Shown here: piece by piece, positions 1-9,287 of the stretch
Position numbering within the stretch: position 1 is the first letter of the stretch
Layout of the letters: each line of letters starts with the position of its first letter
NCBI GenBank assembly: GCA_002452815.1
Contig: DKFM01000023.1
Span: 17,338-81,337 of the forward strand
DNA from: Rhodobacteraceae bacterium UBA6796
GTDB lineage: Bacteria > Pseudomonadota > Alphaproteobacteria > Rhodobacterales > Rhodobacteraceae
DNA: 64,000 nucleotides
Reading direction: 5' to 3'
Translations under genes and position numbers: made by a program
Notes under the pieces: generated by a model
Databases searched by the model: none
What the model was told of the DNA's origin: nothing
The model's input: only the letters and a program-made list of their open reading frames with translations

Positions 1-23
1 TTCGAGCCCCGTCAACCGCGCCA
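1..23 (+). tRNA. 3' end of a tRNA, probably tRNA-Asp (truncated by window edge)
   Basis: The first 23 bases read as the end of a tRNA: T-loop TTCGAGC, T-stem 3' strand CCCGT, acceptor 3' strand CAACCGC, discriminator G, then an encoded CCA at 21-23. The missing 5' acceptor strand would be GCGGTTG, which is typical of alphaproteobacterial tRNA-Asp(GTC). The anticodon lies outside the window, so the isotype is inference. Confidence 0.7.
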
Positions 24-53
24 TTTTCTTCCCCTCCCGAACCAGAGGTTTTC

Positions 54-281
54 ATGCTCCGCTCCTTGCTTGACTCCATCACGCTGGGACAGGCGGCGCT
101 TGTCGCGCTGACGCTGGGGCTGGCCCCCTTCGTGCCCGAGCCGCATATCTGGGAAAAGCTGAAGATGCTGGCGGCGGGCACGCTGACGCGGCCGATCGAC
201 ATCTTCGATCTGGTGTTTCACGCGCTGCCCTGGGCGCTGCTGATCTACAAGCTCGTCGAGCGGACCCGCACGCCCGGCTGA
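54..281 (+). CDS. small membrane protein, function unknown
   Basis: A 75-residue protein with two hydrophobic stretches (about residues 10-28 and 48-64) separated by a short polar segment, consistent with a small inner-membrane protein. A purine-rich AGAGG lies a few bases before the ATG. Similar short proteins occur near proA in Rhodobacteraceae and are sometimes labelled RND transporter, although nothing here resembles an RND pump. It lies between a tRNA and proA on the same strand. No function can be assigned. Confidence 0.6.
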   Translation: MLRSLLDSITLGQAALVALTLGLAPFVPEPHIWEKLKMLAAGTLTRPIDIFDLVFHALPWALLIYKLVERTRTPG

Positions 282-360
282 GGCGCGGGCCTTTCCACTG
301 TTGAGCGCTGGACCGCTTCGCGCGGGGCAGCTATATCAGGGCTCCGAGTAAAGGAGCCTG

Positions 361-1629
361 ATGATGAAAGACCAGATCGACGCGAAAACCCTGATCGAGA
401 CGATGGGTGCCGCGGCGCGTGCCGCCGCAGCGGAACTGGCTTTTGCACCAGCTTCTGCGAAAGAGGCCGCGCTGATGGCCGCCGCCGATGCGGTCTGGGC
501 GCGGCGGGTCGAGATCATGGCTGCCAATGGCGAAGACATGGCCTATGGCACCAACAAGGGGCTGAGCCCCGCGATGCTGGATCGGCTGGCGCTGGACGAA
601 GGCCGGATCAAGGCGATCTGCGACGGGCTGCGGGCGGTTGCCGCGCAGGCCGATCCGGTCGGCCAGATCATCGCCGAATGGGACCGCCCCACCGGCCTGC
701 ACATCCAGCGCGTGCGCACGCCGCTTGGCGTGATCGGGGTGATCTATGAATCGCGCCCGAACGTGACGGCGGACGCCGGCGCGCTGTGCCTGAAGGCGGG
801 CAATGCGGTGATCCTGCGCGGGGGCTCTGAAAGCTTCCATTCCTCGCGCGCGATCCACGCCTGCATGGTCGATGGCCTGCGCGCCGCCGGTCTGCCCGAG
901 GCGGCGATCCAGCTGGTGCCGACGCGCGACCGTGCCGCCGTGGCCGAGATGCTGCGCGCAGTGGCCTTCATCGACGTGATCGTGCCGCGCGGCGGCAAGG
1001 GGCTGGTCGGGCTGGTGCAGGCCGAGGCGCGCGTGCCGGTCTTTGCCCATCTGGAAGGCATCTGCCACGTCTATGCGGATGGTGCCGCCGATCTGGACAA
1101 GGCGCGCGCCGTCGTGCTGAACGCGAAAACCCGGCGCACGGGGATTTGCGGCGCGATGGAATGCCTGCTGATCGACCGGGCGTTTTACGACCGTCACGGC
1201 GCGGTGCTGGTGGAAGACCTGGTCAAGGCCGGGGTCGAGGTCCGCACCGAGGGCGATTTGCTCGCTGTGCCGGGCACGGTGCAGGCCCAACCGGACGATT
1301 TCGGGCGCGAGTTCCTGGACATGATCTGCGCGGCGAAGATCGTCGATGGGGTGGATGGCGCGATCGCGCATATCCGCACCTACGGCAGCCAGCATACGGA
1401 ATCGATCCTGACCGAGGATGACGCGGCGGCGGCGCGGTTCTTCCAGCGGCTGGACAGTGCGATCCTGATGCGCAACGCCTCGACCCAGTTCGCGGATGGC
1501 GGCGAATTCGGCATGGGGGCGGAAATCGGTATTGCCACCGGCAAGCTGCACGCCCGTGGCCCGGTGGGCGCCGAACAGCTGACATCGTTCAAGTATCTGG
1601 TCACCGGCGACGGAACTTGTCGCAAGTAA
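361..1629 (+). CDS. proA: glutamate-5-semialdehyde dehydrogenase (gamma-glutamyl phosphate reductase)
   Basis: A 422-residue protein matching ProA over its full usual length. It reduces gamma-glutamyl phosphate to glutamate-5-semialdehyde with NADPH, the second step of proline synthesis in the cytoplasm. The aldehyde-dehydrogenase-fold catalytic Cys lies in [11 protein letters not shown] near residue 263, and the cofactor region around [21 protein letters not shown] is ProA-like. The start has two adjacent ATG codons (361 and 364) after a good AAAGGAG ribosome site; either could be used. proB is not in the window. Confidence 0.96.
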   Translation: MMKDQIDAKTLIETMGAAARAAAAELAFAPASAKEAALMAAADAVWARRVEIMAANGEDMAYGTNKGLSPAMLDRLALDEGRIKAICDGLRAVAAQADPVGQIIAEWDRPTGLHIQRVRTPLGVIGVIYESRPNVTADAGALCLKAGNAVILRGGSESFHSSRAIHACMVDGLRAAGLPEAAIQLVPTRDRAAVAEMLRAVAFIDVIVPRGGKGLVGLVQAEARVPVFAHLEGICHVYADGAADLDKARAVVLNAKTRRTGICGAMECLLIDRAFYDRHGAVLVEDLVKAGVEVRTEGDLLAVPGTVQAQPDDFGREFLDMICAAKIVDGVDGAIAHIRTYGSQHTESILTEDDAAAARFFQRLDSAILMRNASTQFADGGEFGMGAEIGIATGKLHARGPVGAEQLTSFKYLVTGDGTCRK

Positions 1630-1679
1630 ATCAAAGGCCTGCGCGGCGTTCTTCGCGCAGGCCAAACCTGTCGCTGCGG

Positions 1680-2285
1680 TCAGAACCGGATCACGGCGCT
1701 CTCTTCCGCAATCTGCCACTGCACCCGGCGCCCTGCGGCCGCAGCGGCCCGGGGCAGCAGCGCAAACTGCACTTGCGCGGGGCTGATCTGCCCGTCCGCC
1801 CCATCCAGCGCGGCCCATAGCTCGGGGTCGGGTTTGGTGCGTCTGGCTGTCGCCGTGATCTGCCAGGCGCCTGCGGTTTCCGAAATCGTGACCTCGCCCC
1901 CCCAGGGCAGCGCAGCCTCCAGGCACAGCAGCGCCAGAAAGCTCATCTTGACCATCTGCCGGGCCTGATCCCCTTCGGCCGTCCAGGTGACCTTGAGCCT
2001 TCCTGCCTGCGAGATGTCCGCCAGCAGCGCGGCCACTTCGGGTCGACCCAGGCGTTGATCGCTTGCGGTCTGGCCAAAAGCCACGCGAAAGAATTTCACC
2101 CGCGCATTTGCGGCAGCGACCGACTCCGCGATCAGCTGCAATTCCGGGCTCATCCCCGTGCCCGACATCGCCAGCAATTCGACCCCGTTGCCGATCGCGC
2201 CCAAAGGGCTGATAAGGTCATGACAGAGTCGCGATCCCACAAGCGCCACCAGATCGGCCTGGGTTTCAAGGGTGTCTGTGGTCAT
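1680..2285 (-). CDS. chpT: histidine phosphotransferase ChpT
   Basis: About 201 residues. The HPt-like N-terminal helix carries the phospho-accepting His in GSRLCHDLISPLGAIGNG, the ChpT signature, followed by a degenerate HATPase-like C-terminal domain. In Caulobacter and relatives ChpT moves phosphate from the hybrid kinase CckA to CtrA and CpdR, controlling the cell cycle, motility and gene-transfer-agent genes. The start at MTTDTLE is chosen because the alignment with the family begins there; an upstream in-frame ATG would add 25 residues unlike the family. CckA and CtrA are not in the window. Confidence 0.9.
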   Translation of the reverse strand: MTTDTLETQADLVALVGSRLCHDLISPLGAIGNGVELLAMSGTGMSPELQLIAESVAAANARVKFFRVAFGQTASDQRLGRPEVAALLADISQAGRLKVTWTAEGDQARQMVKMSFLALLCLEAALPWGGEVTISETAGAWQITATARRTKPDPELWAALDGADGQISPAQVQFALLPRAAAAAGRRVQWQIAEESAVIRF

Positions 2286-2311
2286 GGGGTCGATCCGAAA
2301 ATGAGGGCAGG

Positions 2312-2485
2312 ATGAACGAATTTCTCGAACCTGGGATGCTGGTGCGCAACCCGCAGGCACCCGAATGGGGTGTGGGGCAGGTGCAGTCGCGCATCGGGGA
2401 CAGGATCACGGTGAATTTCGAACATGCCGGTAAACAGGTAATGGACGGGCGCCGGGTGCAACTGACTCTGGTTATTCCCGATTAA
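2312..2485 (+). CDS. DUF3553 family small protein
   Basis: A 57-residue protein with the DUF3553 pattern: PGMLVRNPQAPEWGVGQVQS near the start and VNFEHAGKQVMDG later. The predicted fold is a small beta-rich domain related to the CarD/Tudor-like region of UvrD-type proteins. The gene is divergent from chpT with only 26 bases between start codons, so the two promoters must overlap or lie in each other's 5' ends. A GAGGGCAGG ribosome site precedes the ATG. Its function is unknown. Confidence 0.8.
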   Translation: MNEFLEPGMLVRNPQAPEWGVGQVQSRIGDRITVNFEHAGKQVMDGRRVQLTLVIPD

Positions 2486-2613
2486 GGTTTATGAAGGGTT
2501 AACGCGCAAGGGCTTCGAGTGGCGCAAGGCCATGCGACCGCCCGCTGCGGCTTCGGCTTGCAATGCCGCACGCGCATGGCCTAGAAACGCTCCAGACCAT
2601 TGGGCGGGAACAA

Positions 2614-3399
2614 ATGGCCTCAGAACCGGCGACTTACGAGATTCGTCTTGCGACCGAGCCGCGCGATCTGCGGGCCTCGCAGCGGTTGCGCTATGCGGTT
2701 TTCGTCGAGGAACTGGGCGGCACCGGACCGCTGGTCGATCATGTCAACCGGCTGGAGGCGGATGAGTTCGACGCCGCCTATGACCACCTGATCCTGGTCG
2801 ATTCCAGCCGCGACCCCGACAGTCTGGAACATGTGGTGGGGGCCTACCGGCTGCTGACCTCGGACCGGGCGGCAGAGCTGGGCCGCTTTTACTGTGACGC
2901 GGAATACGACCTGAGCAAGCTGCGCGCCTCCGGGCGCAAGCTGCTGGAACTTGGGCGATCCTGCGTGCATCCCGAGCACCGCGGCGGGGCGGCGATGCTG
3001 CTGCTGTGGAATGCGCTGGCGGATTATGTGCTGGAACGCGAAATCGAGATTCTGTTCGGTGTCGCCTCGTTTCACGGCACCGATCCGCAGGCGCTCAAGA
3101 TGCCGCTCAGCTGGCTGCACCATCACCATCTGGCGCCCGAAAACCTGCGCCCGCGCGCCCTGCCCAGTCATTTCCAGCCGATGGATCTGGTCCCCGAGGC
3201 CGATCTGGACCGCCGCGCGGCGATGGCCCAGATGCCCAATCTGATCAAGGCCTATCTGCGGCTGGGCGGTTTCGTGGGCGAGGGGGCGTTCATCGACGCC
3301 CCGTTCAACACCACCGATGTTCTGCTGCTGATGGACACCCGGCAGATGAGCGAAAAGCACCGCGAATTCTATACCCGCCGACAGGAGCCTCGCGCGTGA
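2614..3399 (+). CDS. olsB: L-ornithine N-alpha-acyltransferase (lyso-ornithine lipid synthesis)
   Basis: About 261 residues of the OlsB/hemolysin-like GNAT family. It transfers a 3-hydroxyacyl group from ACP to the alpha-amino group of ornithine, the first step of ornithine-lipid synthesis. Family marks are RLRYAVFVEELG near the N-terminus, ELGRSCVHPEHRGGAAMLLLW in the middle (acyl-donor loop) and FGVASFHG. I prefer the ATG at 2614 because of the GGGCGGGAAC ribosome site just before it; an in-frame ATG at 2563 exists. The 3' end overlaps olsA by 4 bases. Confidence 0.92.
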   Translation: MASEPATYEIRLATEPRDLRASQRLRYAVFVEELGGTGPLVDHVNRLEADEFDAAYDHLILVDSSRDPDSLEHVVGAYRLLTSDRAAELGRFYCDAEYDLSKLRASGRKLLELGRSCVHPEHRGGAAMLLLWNALADYVLEREIEILFGVASFHGTDPQALKMPLSWLHHHHLAPENLRPRALPSHFQPMDLVPEADLDRRAAMAQMPNLIKAYLRLGGFVGEGAFIDAPFNTTDVLLLMDTRQMSEKHREFYTRRQEPRA

Positions 3400-4229
3400 G
3401 CACCTGGCAGGGGCCGCCACCGCCCGAACCCAAACGGATCGGGGCGATGGGCTGGGCGCGGGCGCTGCCGCGCGGGCTGATGCTGGGCGGGGTGACCTAT
3501 GGCGGGCTGCTGGCGCTGCTGGCGCTGCGCCTGATCGAGGCGCCGATCCACGGGCAGGCGCGGCCCTGGACCCCGCGGATCACCCGCGCCGTCTGCCGCG
3601 CGGCCTTTCCGGTTCTGGGTATCCGCTATCGCGTGACCGGAAAACCGATGCAGCATATCGGTGCGGTTGTGGCCAACCATGGCTCCTGGCTGGATATTTT
3701 TGCGCTCAATGCCTGCCAGCAGGTCTATTTCGTGTCAAAATCCGAAGTTGCGCGCTGGCCGGGTATCGGCTGGCTGGCGCGGGCGACGGGCACGGTTTTC
3801 ATCCGGCGCGACCCGCGCGAGGCCAAGGCGCAGCAGCAGGTGTTCGAGGACCGCATTCGTGCAGGCCATCATTTGCTGTTCTTCCCAGAGGGCACCTCGA
3901 CCGATGCGCGCCGCGTACTGCCGTTCAAAACCACCCTTTTTGCGGCCTTCTACAGTCACGGGCTCGACAAGGTGATGCAGATCCAGCCGGTGACCGTGGT
4001 CTACCGCGCCCCTGAGGGCGAGGATGAGCGGTTCTATGGCTGGTGGGGCGACATGGGCTTCGGTCAGCATCTGCTGAAGGTGCTGGCCGCGCCCCGGCAG
4101 GGCTCGGTCGAGATCGTGTTTCATGATCCGCAGGATGTTGGCGCTTTCGCCTCGCGCAAGGCGCTGGCCGCCGCCTGCGAAGCGCAGGTGCGGGCCGGTC
4201 TGCCGTTCGACGATCAGCGCCCGCGATAG
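3396..4229 (+). CDS. olsA: lyso-ornithine lipid O-acyltransferase (PlsC family)
   Basis: About 277 residues. The lysophospholipid acyltransferase domain carries NHGSWLD (the NHx4D catalytic motif) and FFPEGTSTD (acyl-acceptor site), with a hydrophobic N-terminal segment anchoring it to the inner membrane. It completes ornithine lipid by acylating the hydroxyl of the lyso form made by OlsB. The start is GTG at 3396 inside a GTGA overlap with the olsB stop, preceded by ACAGGAGCC, which implies translational coupling. Its last 16 bases overlap the 3' end of the convergent ribbon-helix-helix gene. Confidence 0.92.
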   Translation: MSTWQGPPPPEPKRIGAMGWARALPRGLMLGGVTYGGLLALLALRLIEAPIHGQARPWTPRITRAVCRAAFPVLGIRYRVTGKPMQHIGAVVANHGSWLDIFALNACQQVYFVSKSEVARWPGIGWLARATGTVFIRRDPREAKAQQQVFEDRIRAGHHLLFFPEGTSTDARRVLPFKTTLFAAFYSHGLDKVMQIQPVTVVYRAPEGEDERFYGWWGDMGFGQHLLKVLAAPRQGSVEIVFHDPQDVGAFASRKALAAACEAQVRAGLPFDDQRPR

Positions 4230-4429
4230 TGGCGCAGCACAAACAGCCGGATTGCGGTGGCAAGCCCGGTCTCCACCCCGCGCGCCGCATCAATTTCGCC
4301 CGCCAATGCATTGATACCCATGTTCTTTTCCGCGGCAATCTCGCGGAATGCTGCCCAGAATTCGGGTTCAAGAGAGACCGAGGTCCGGTGCCCGCCCAAG
4401 GTCAGCGAATGCTTCTCTGGCCGGCTCAT
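4214..4429 (-). CDS. ribbon-helix-helix domain protein (RHH_4 type)
   Basis: A 71-residue protein with the pattern SLTLGGHRTSVSLEPEFW followed by two helices ending VLRHYRGR, typical of the small RHH_4 family found in alphaproteobacteria. The fold suggests DNA binding, but no target is known. It forms an operon with the DUF4169 gene through an ATGA overlap at 4426-4429, and that pair follows fumC as in many relatives. Its 3' end overlaps olsA on the other strand by 16 bases. Confidence 0.82.
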   Translation of the reverse strand: MSRPEKHSLTLGGHRTSVSLEPEFWAAFREIAAEKNMGINALAGEIDAARGVETGLATAIRLFVLRHYRGR

Positions 4430-4614
4430 GGCGCGGTGTCATCCTCGCGGCGATGGGCATCAAGCGCGGCGCGGGCCTTTTCGGCCTGGGCCTCTTCCAG
4501 CTGACGCTGCGCCTTGCTGCGCCCGAATTTCGCGGCATTGGCATCGCCCGCCGCGCGTTTCTCGCTGCGGGCTTTCGCTTTGCGAAACTGATTGAGGTTG
4601 GTGACATTCGACAT
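4426..4614 (-). CDS. DUF4169 family small basic protein
   Basis: A 62-residue, highly charged protein beginning MSNVTNLNQFRKAKARSEK, the DUF4169 signature, and predicted to be mostly helical. The start at 4614 matches the family; a longer frame reaches upstream but lacks similarity. It is the first gene of a two-gene operon with the ribbon-helix-helix protein and lies downstream of the fumC terminator. Function unknown. Confidence 0.8.
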   Translation of the reverse strand: MSNVTNLNQFRKAKARSEKRAAGDANAAKFGRSKAQRQLEEAQAEKARAALDAHRREDDTAP

Positions 4615-4717
4615 GGGGTGACTGTGCCACGCTTTGCCGGCCCGTGAAAGGGGGCGCGCCCCTTGGCTCGTGGCCTTATCCCCCAGCATCTCGGGCGGCC
4701 TGAGCAGACATTTCAGC

Positions 4718-4743
4718 TTGGTCCAAATATCCCCGCCGGAGGC
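4718..4743. repeat. partial copy of a dispersed intergenic repeat
   Basis: TTGGTCCAAATATCCCCGCCGGAGGC resembles the right half of the fuller copy at 56233-56340, which ends AATATCCCCGCCGGAGGC. It lies between fumC and the DUF4169 gene. The GC-rich left arm and the CCAGAAAGAA half are absent here. Confidence 0.55.
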
Positions 4744-4744
4744 A

Positions 4745-4768
4745 AAAGGCGCCCCGAGGGGCGCCTTT
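4745..4768 (-). terminator. rho-independent terminator of fumC
   Basis: A near-perfect inverted repeat, AAAGGCGCCCC then GA then GGGGCGCCTTT, 26 bases beyond the fumC stop codon. Read on the minus strand the stem ends in TTTT (from AAAA at 4744-4747). Confidence 0.85.
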
Positions 4769-4793
4769 CAAAACGGGTGATGCAGGCGTGCGA

Positions 4794-6188
4794 TCAGCCT
4801 TTCGGGCCGATCATGTCCTCGGGGCGCACGATGCGGTCGAAGGTTTCCGCGTCGACATAGCCAAGCGCGATCGCCTCTTCCTTCAGCGTGGTGCCGTTCT
4901 TGTGCGCGGTCTTGGCGACCTTGGTCGCGGCGTCATAGCCGATGGTGGGCGCCAGCGCGGTGACCAGCATCAGAGACTCTTTCATCAGCTTGTCGATGCG
5001 CGCGGTGTTCGCCTGCGTGCCCACGACCATGTTGTCGGTGAAGGCGCTGGCCGAGTCGCCCAGCAGCTGCATCGACTGCAGCACGTTGTAGCTCATCATC
5101 GGGTTATAGACGTTCAGTTCGAAATGGCCCTGGCTGCCGGCAAAGCCCACCGCCGCGTCATTGCCCATGACATGGGCACAGACCATGGTCAGCGCTTCGG
5201 CCTGCGTCGGGTTGACCTTGCCCGGCATGATCGACGAGCCCGGCTCGTTTTCCGGCAGGATCAGCTCGCCCAGACCCGAGCGCGGGCCCGAGCCCAGCAG
5301 ACGCAGGTCGTTGGCGATCTTGAACAGGCTGGCGGCGACCGTCTTCAGCGCGCCCGAGAACATCACCATCGCGTCATGGGCGGCCAGCGCCTCGAACTTG
5401 TTCGGCGCGGTAACGAAGGGCAGGCCGGTGATCTCGGCGATCTGCGCGGCGACGCGGGTGTCCCAGCCGACGCGGGTGTTCAGCCCCGTGCCGACGGCGG
5501 TGCCGCCTTGGGCCAGTTCATAGATATGCGGCAGGCACATTTTCACCCGCTCGATCCCGCGCTCGACCTGCTTGGCATAGCCCGAGAATTCCTGGCCCAG
5601 CGTCAGCGGCGTCGCGTCCTGCGTATGGGTGCGGCCGATCTTGATGATGTCCTTGAATTCCTCGGATTTCGCGGCCAGCGCCGCGTGCAGTTTCTCCAGC
5701 CCCGGGATCAGCACGTCGCGCGCCTGCATGGCAATCGCCACATGCATCGCGGTCGGGAAGGTATCGTTCGACGACTGGCCCATGTTGCAGTGATCGTTCG
5801 GGTGGACGGGCTTCTTGCTGCCCATCACGCCGCCCAGCATCTCGATCGCGCGGTTCGAGATCACTTCGTTGGCGTTCATGTTCGACTGCGTGCCCGAGCC
5901 GGTCTGCCACACGACCAGCGGGAAGTTGTCGTCGAACTTGCCCTCGATCACCTCGGTGGCGGCGGCGGCGATCGCATCGGCGATCTGGGCTTCCATGTCG
6001 CCCTGGGCCTTGTTGACCAGCGCACAGGCCTTCTTGATGACGCCGAGCGCGCGGATGATCGGCTTGGGCTGACGTTCCCAGCCGATCGGGAAGTTCATGA
6101 TCGAGCGCTGCGTCTGCGCGCCCCAGTATTTGTCGGCAGGAACTTCAAGCGGGCCGAAGCTGTCGGTCTCGGTGCGGGTCGCGGTCAT
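4794..6188 (-). CDS. fumC: class II fumarate hydratase
   Basis: A 464-residue protein that interconverts fumarate and malate in the TCA cycle without an iron-sulfur cluster. The fumarase/aspartase signature [17 protein letters not shown] is present near residue 315, as are [13 protein letters not shown] and the catalytic [14 protein letters not shown] segment. The start at MTATRTETD gives the usual family length; an in-frame ATG 12 bases upstream is possible. A strong terminator follows, so the DUF4169/RHH pair downstream may need its own promoter. Confidence 0.97.
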   Translation of the reverse strand: MTATRTETDSFGPLEVPADKYWGAQTQRSIMNFPIGWERQPKPIIRALGVIKKACALVNKAQGDMEAQIADAIAAAATEVIEGKFDDNFPLVVWQTGSGTQSNMNANEVISNRAIEMLGGVMGSKKPVHPNDHCNMGQSSNDTFPTAMHVAIAMQARDVLIPGLEKLHAALAAKSEEFKDIIKIGRTHTQDATPLTLGQEFSGYAKQVERGIERVKMCLPHIYELAQGGTAVGTGLNTRVGWDTRVAAQIAEITGLPFVTAPNKFEALAAHDAMVMFSGALKTVAASLFKIANDLRLLGSGPRSGLGELILPENEPGSSIMPGKVNPTQAEALTMVCAHVMGNDAAVGFAGSQGHFELNVYNPMMSYNVLQSMQLLGDSASAFTDNMVVGTQANTARIDKLMKESLMLVTALAPTIGYDAATKVAKTAHKNGTTLKEEAIALGYVDAETFDRIVRPEDMIGPKG

Positions 6189-6276
6189 CAGGGCCTCCAT
6201 GCGCAATCCAAAAGGAATTGGCGTTTTCATACGGCGCGCGGGGGCGTTTGGCAATCTGTATGCGGCGGTATACCGC

Positions 6277-6832
6277 CTAATGGCGCGTGTAATGATAGAC
6301 CCGGGCAGGCGGCATATTGGCCAGAACATGCGCGCCGCGCGTGACCCGCAGCCCCAGATCGCGCTGCACCTGCGCGTCAAGCGGTGGACGCGGGCCATAG
6401 GTGAACTGGATGAAACGCCCCTCGGGCGCCAGCGCGCAGAAGGCGGCATGCAGGATTTGCTGTTGCAACGCCGGGGGCATGGACAGGAGCGGCAGCCCCG
6501 AAACCACCGCGCCCAGCCCCGCAAGGCCCAGGGTGGGCATGTTCTGCGCGGGGCTGTTCTCGATTCGCACGCCCGGGAATTCCACCCGCCAAACGGCGGC
6601 AAAACACCGGGTTCAATTCGAACAAGGTCAGATTTCCGGCGGCCACCCCGCGGTCCAGAATCGCGCGGGTTATCTTGCCGGTGCCGGGGCCAAGTTCGGC
6701 GATGGTGCCCGTATCGGGGCCCAGGCTGGCGGCCATTGCCCGCGCCAGATGCCGGGACGAAGGCACCAGCGCCGAAATCTGCCCGGGGCGGCGAATGACC
6801 TGTCCCAGAAACACCGCCAGATCGTTCATCAC
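6277..6832 (-). pseudogene. phospholipid N-methyltransferase-like SAM methyltransferase, interrupted by a frameshift
   Basis: Two overlapping frames together give one methyltransferase of the PmtA-like COG3963 type. The first (from 6832) has the N-terminal [20 protein letters not shown] and the SAM-binding [10 protein letters not shown], and reads well as far as [12 protein letters not shown]. The family pattern then continues in another frame as [13 protein letters not shown] through to [11 protein letters not shown] at 6277. One extra G in the CCC run at 6585-6587 (plus strand) accounts for the switch; removing it gives about 184 residues. An intact enzyme of this type would methylate phosphatidylethanolamine towards phosphatidylcholine. 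A sequencing error is a real alternative to a genuine mutation. Confidence 0.8.
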
Positions 6833-6884
6833 TGCCCCTTGCCGACGTTCGGCTTACCTTTGGTCACCTAGGGGCAGAGTGGCG

Positions 6885-7343
6885 TCATTTCCGCCATTTG
6901 TCGAGGCTGACGACCTCGGCTTCACCACGTTGTGCGGGCGCGTCTTCGGCGGCCTCGTCTTCGTCATCTTCCTCGTCTTCGTCGTCGTAATCCTGGGTTT
7001 CGAACCGCAGGCCGAATTCCACCGAGGGGTCCACGAAGGTGGTGATCGCGTCGAAGGGAATATACATCGGCTCGGGGGAATCGCCGAAGTTCAGCGTGAT
7101 CGAGAAGCCGTCGTCGGTGACGATCAGGTTCTCGTACCAGTGCTGGATCACCACGGTCATTTCCTCGGGGTAGCGTTCGCGCAGCCAGTCGGCCAGCTCG
7201 GCATCGGGGTGACGGGTGTCGAAGGTGATGAAGAAATGATGCCCGCCCGGCAAGCCGTGTTCGGACACTTCGGTCAGAACGCTCTGGATCAGGCCGCGCA
7301 TGGCCCGATGCATGAGGTTGCCATAATCAATGCTGCGCGTCAT
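6885..7343 (-). CDS. sspB: SspB-type ClpXP adaptor (alpha family)
   Basis: A 152-residue protein with the alphaproteobacterial SspB core (HHFFITFDTRHPDAELADWL, then SITLNFGDSPEPMYIPF) and a long acidic linker (DYDDEDEEDDEDEAAED) ending in the ClpX-binding tail EVVSLDKWRK. It tethers ssrA-tagged proteins to ClpXP for degradation. The gene for the RNA that writes that tag is 3 kb away at 10135-10449. Start at MTRSIDYG; an in-frame upstream extension overlaps the neighbouring chrA region and looks non-coding. Confidence 0.93.
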   Translation of the reverse strand: MTRSIDYGNLMHRAMRGLIQSVLTEVSEHGLPGGHHFFITFDTRHPDAELADWLRERYPEEMTVVIQHWYENLIVTDDGFSITLNFGDSPEPMYIPFDAITTFVDPSVEFGLRFETQDYDDEDEEDDEDEAAEDAPAQRGEAEVVSLDKWRK

Positions 7344-7411
7344 TCGGGGCCTTCCTTCTTTTCGGCCAGCATAGGGGATTTGGCGCGCAAGGGAAGGGGG
7401 CTGCACGGGAT

Positions 7412-8698
7412 TTAGCCCGCCCCCAACCCGAGCGCCGCCCCCAGAGCCGCGCACAGCCCGAGAACCGCCAGAAGTGGCCAGCCACGCCAGATCAGCAGCC
7501 CCGCGGCCAGCGCCATCAGCAGGGCGGCGACGGGGCGGAAACTGGCAAGATCGGGCAGGGTCAGCCCCAGCGGGCCGGGCAAGAGCTGCGCGAACAGGAC
7601 ATGCAGCGCGAACCACAAGGCGAGCGAGGCGATCACGCCGACCACTGCTGCGCTGACAGCCGACAGCGCCGCGGCCAGGCGGGGGCGGCGGGTCAGGGCC
7701 TCGATCAGCGGCGCACCCGCGAAGACCCACAGGAAGCAGGGCGTGAACACCATCCACAGCGTCAGCGCCCAGCCCGCCAGTGCGGCACCCGGCCCGCCGT
7801 GGTGGAACCCGGCCACGAAGCCAGCAAAGGCGGTAACCAGAATCAGCGGCCCCGGCGTGGTCTCGGCCAGACCCAGAGCATCGATCATCTCGGCCGGGTT
7901 CAGCCAGCCGAAATCGTTGACCAGCACCTGCGCCATCCAGGCCAGCAACGCATAGGCGCCGCCGAAGCTGAGCGTGGCCAGTTTCGAAAAGAACAGCCCC
8001 ATCTGCGCCCAGAACGGGTCGGCCAGCAGAAACAGGGCCGCCAGCGGCAGCAGCCAGGCCATGGCCCAGGGCGCGGCGCGGCGCAGCAGGCCCGGGCCGG
8101 AAGGGGCGGTGACTTGCGCGGGCAGGGCGGCGGGGGGCCCTGCCTGCCGGGCGCCCCAAAGTGCCGCGATCAGAATCACCAGCGGAAACGGCAGCCCGGC
8201 CAGCGTCAGAGCCGCAAAGGACAGTCCGGCGACCATGCGGGCCGCGGGCGTTTTCAGGCTGCGCTGCGCCAGACGGATCAGCGCCTGCACGACCACCGCC
8301 GCGACACAGGCCTTGAGCCCCAGCAGCATCCCCTGCGCCACCGGCGCGCTGCCCCAGTGGACATAGGCCGCCGCCAGCCCCAGAATCGCCAGCGCCCCGG
8401 GCAATGTGAACCACAGCCCGGCAATCAGCCCGCCCGCAACGCCCCGCAACCGCCAGCCCGCATAGGTCGCCAGCTGCATCGCCTCGGGGCCCGGCAGGAT
8501 CATGCAAAATGACAGCGCGCGCAGATAGTCGGCCTCGGTCAGCCAGCGGCGGTCGTCGACCAGCAAGCGGTGCATCAGGGCGATTTGTGCCGCCGGCCCG
8601 CCAAAGGACATCACGCCGATGCGCGCGAAGTCGCGATGCAGATCGCGCAGCGCGACCTGGGGCGGCGGGGCGACGGGGCCGTCGGAAGAGGCGGGCAT
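7412..8698 (-). CDS. chrA: chromate transporter of the CHR family
   Basis: A 428-residue membrane protein with two CHR domains. The N-terminal half has FARIGVMSFGGPAAQIALMH and SFCMILPGPEAMQLATYAG. The C-terminal half repeats the pattern with FFSKLATLSFGGAYALLAWM and ALGLAETTPGPLILVTAFAG. Characterised members export chromate; the natural anion in this organism is not evident. It lies between sspB and a SnoaL-like gene, all on the minus strand, with no chrB regulator visible. Confidence 0.9.
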   Translation of the reverse strand: MPASSDGPVAPPPQVALRDLHRDFARIGVMSFGGPAAQIALMHRLLVDDRRWLTEADYLRALSFCMILPGPEAMQLATYAGWRLRGVAGGLIAGLWFTLPGALAILGLAAAYVHWGSAPVAQGMLLGLKACVAAVVVQALIRLAQRSLKTPAARMVAGLSFAALTLAGLPFPLVILIAALWGARQAGPPAALPAQVTAPSGPGLLRRAAPWAMAWLLPLAALFLLADPFWAQMGLFFSKLATLSFGGAYALLAWMAQVLVNDFGWLNPAEMIDALGLAETTPGPLILVTAFAGFVAGFHHGGPGAALAGWALTLWMVFTPCFLWVFAGAPLIEALTRRPRLAAALSAVSAAVVGVIASLALWFALHVLFAQLLPGPLGLTLPDLASFRPVAALLMALAAGLLIWRGWPLLAVLGLCAALGAALGLGAG

Positions 8699-8759
8699 GG
8701 GCAGGCTTTCGGCTGGGGCGGCCCGGCCAATCTGCGGGGCGTGCGCGCCGGAGGCAAGC

Positions 8760-9185
8760 CTAATGCAGCCGCTCGCCCGACATGCACAGCGCCATGGTTT
8801 CCGGCGGAAATGCGCCCAGTTGTTCGAAAAAACTGATCATGTCGAAGTGGTTATAGGCCTCGGCGATGCGGTCGCCCTCGTAGCGCATCGCCACCTGCGC
8901 GGTGAATTCGATCGGTTCCAGCGTTTCGGCCGTTTTTGCCCGCACCAGCAACAGCGCCCAAAGCCAGTCGCGTGCCTCGATATGGCGCAGCACAGTTGCG
9001 GAGGGGGCCTCGATCAGGCTCAACATGGCCGGGATCAGTTCGGCAAATTCCTGTGGCCCCAGATCGAGCCCGCGCATTACCCCGGCGGCGCGCGAATCCT
9101 CGGTGAAAAATTGCGGGATCGCCGCCAGATCGCCGCCGACCCAGACCCGTTCGAACCAGTCGTTCAACAATGTCAGTTTGCTCAT
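8760..9185 (-). CDS. SnoaL-like / NTF2-fold protein
   Basis: A 141-residue protein with the small NTF2-like fold typical of SnoaL and ester-cyclase-like families: LLNDWFERVWVGGDLAAIPQFF at the start, a central segment and the closing MRYEGDRIAEAYNHFD. Such proteins may act as isomerases, cyclases or simple ligand binders. It lies 61 bases upstream (in transcription sense) of chrA. No substrate can be suggested. Confidence 0.7.
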   Translation of the reverse strand: MSKLTLLNDWFERVWVGGDLAAIPQFFTEDSRAAGVMRGLDLGPQEFAELIPAMLSLIEAPSATVLRHIEARDWLWALLLVRAKTAETLEPIEFTAQVAMRYEGDRIAEAYNHFDMISFFEQLGAFPPETMALCMSGERLH

Positions 9186-9287
9186 GCGCCTGTCCTCGTC
9201 AGTGCTGCCGCGGTTCAGACTGCGCCAACGAGGTGAAGGTGGGGTTAACGGGCCCGCAATCGGCCCGATAACCCGGCGTAAGGCCGC

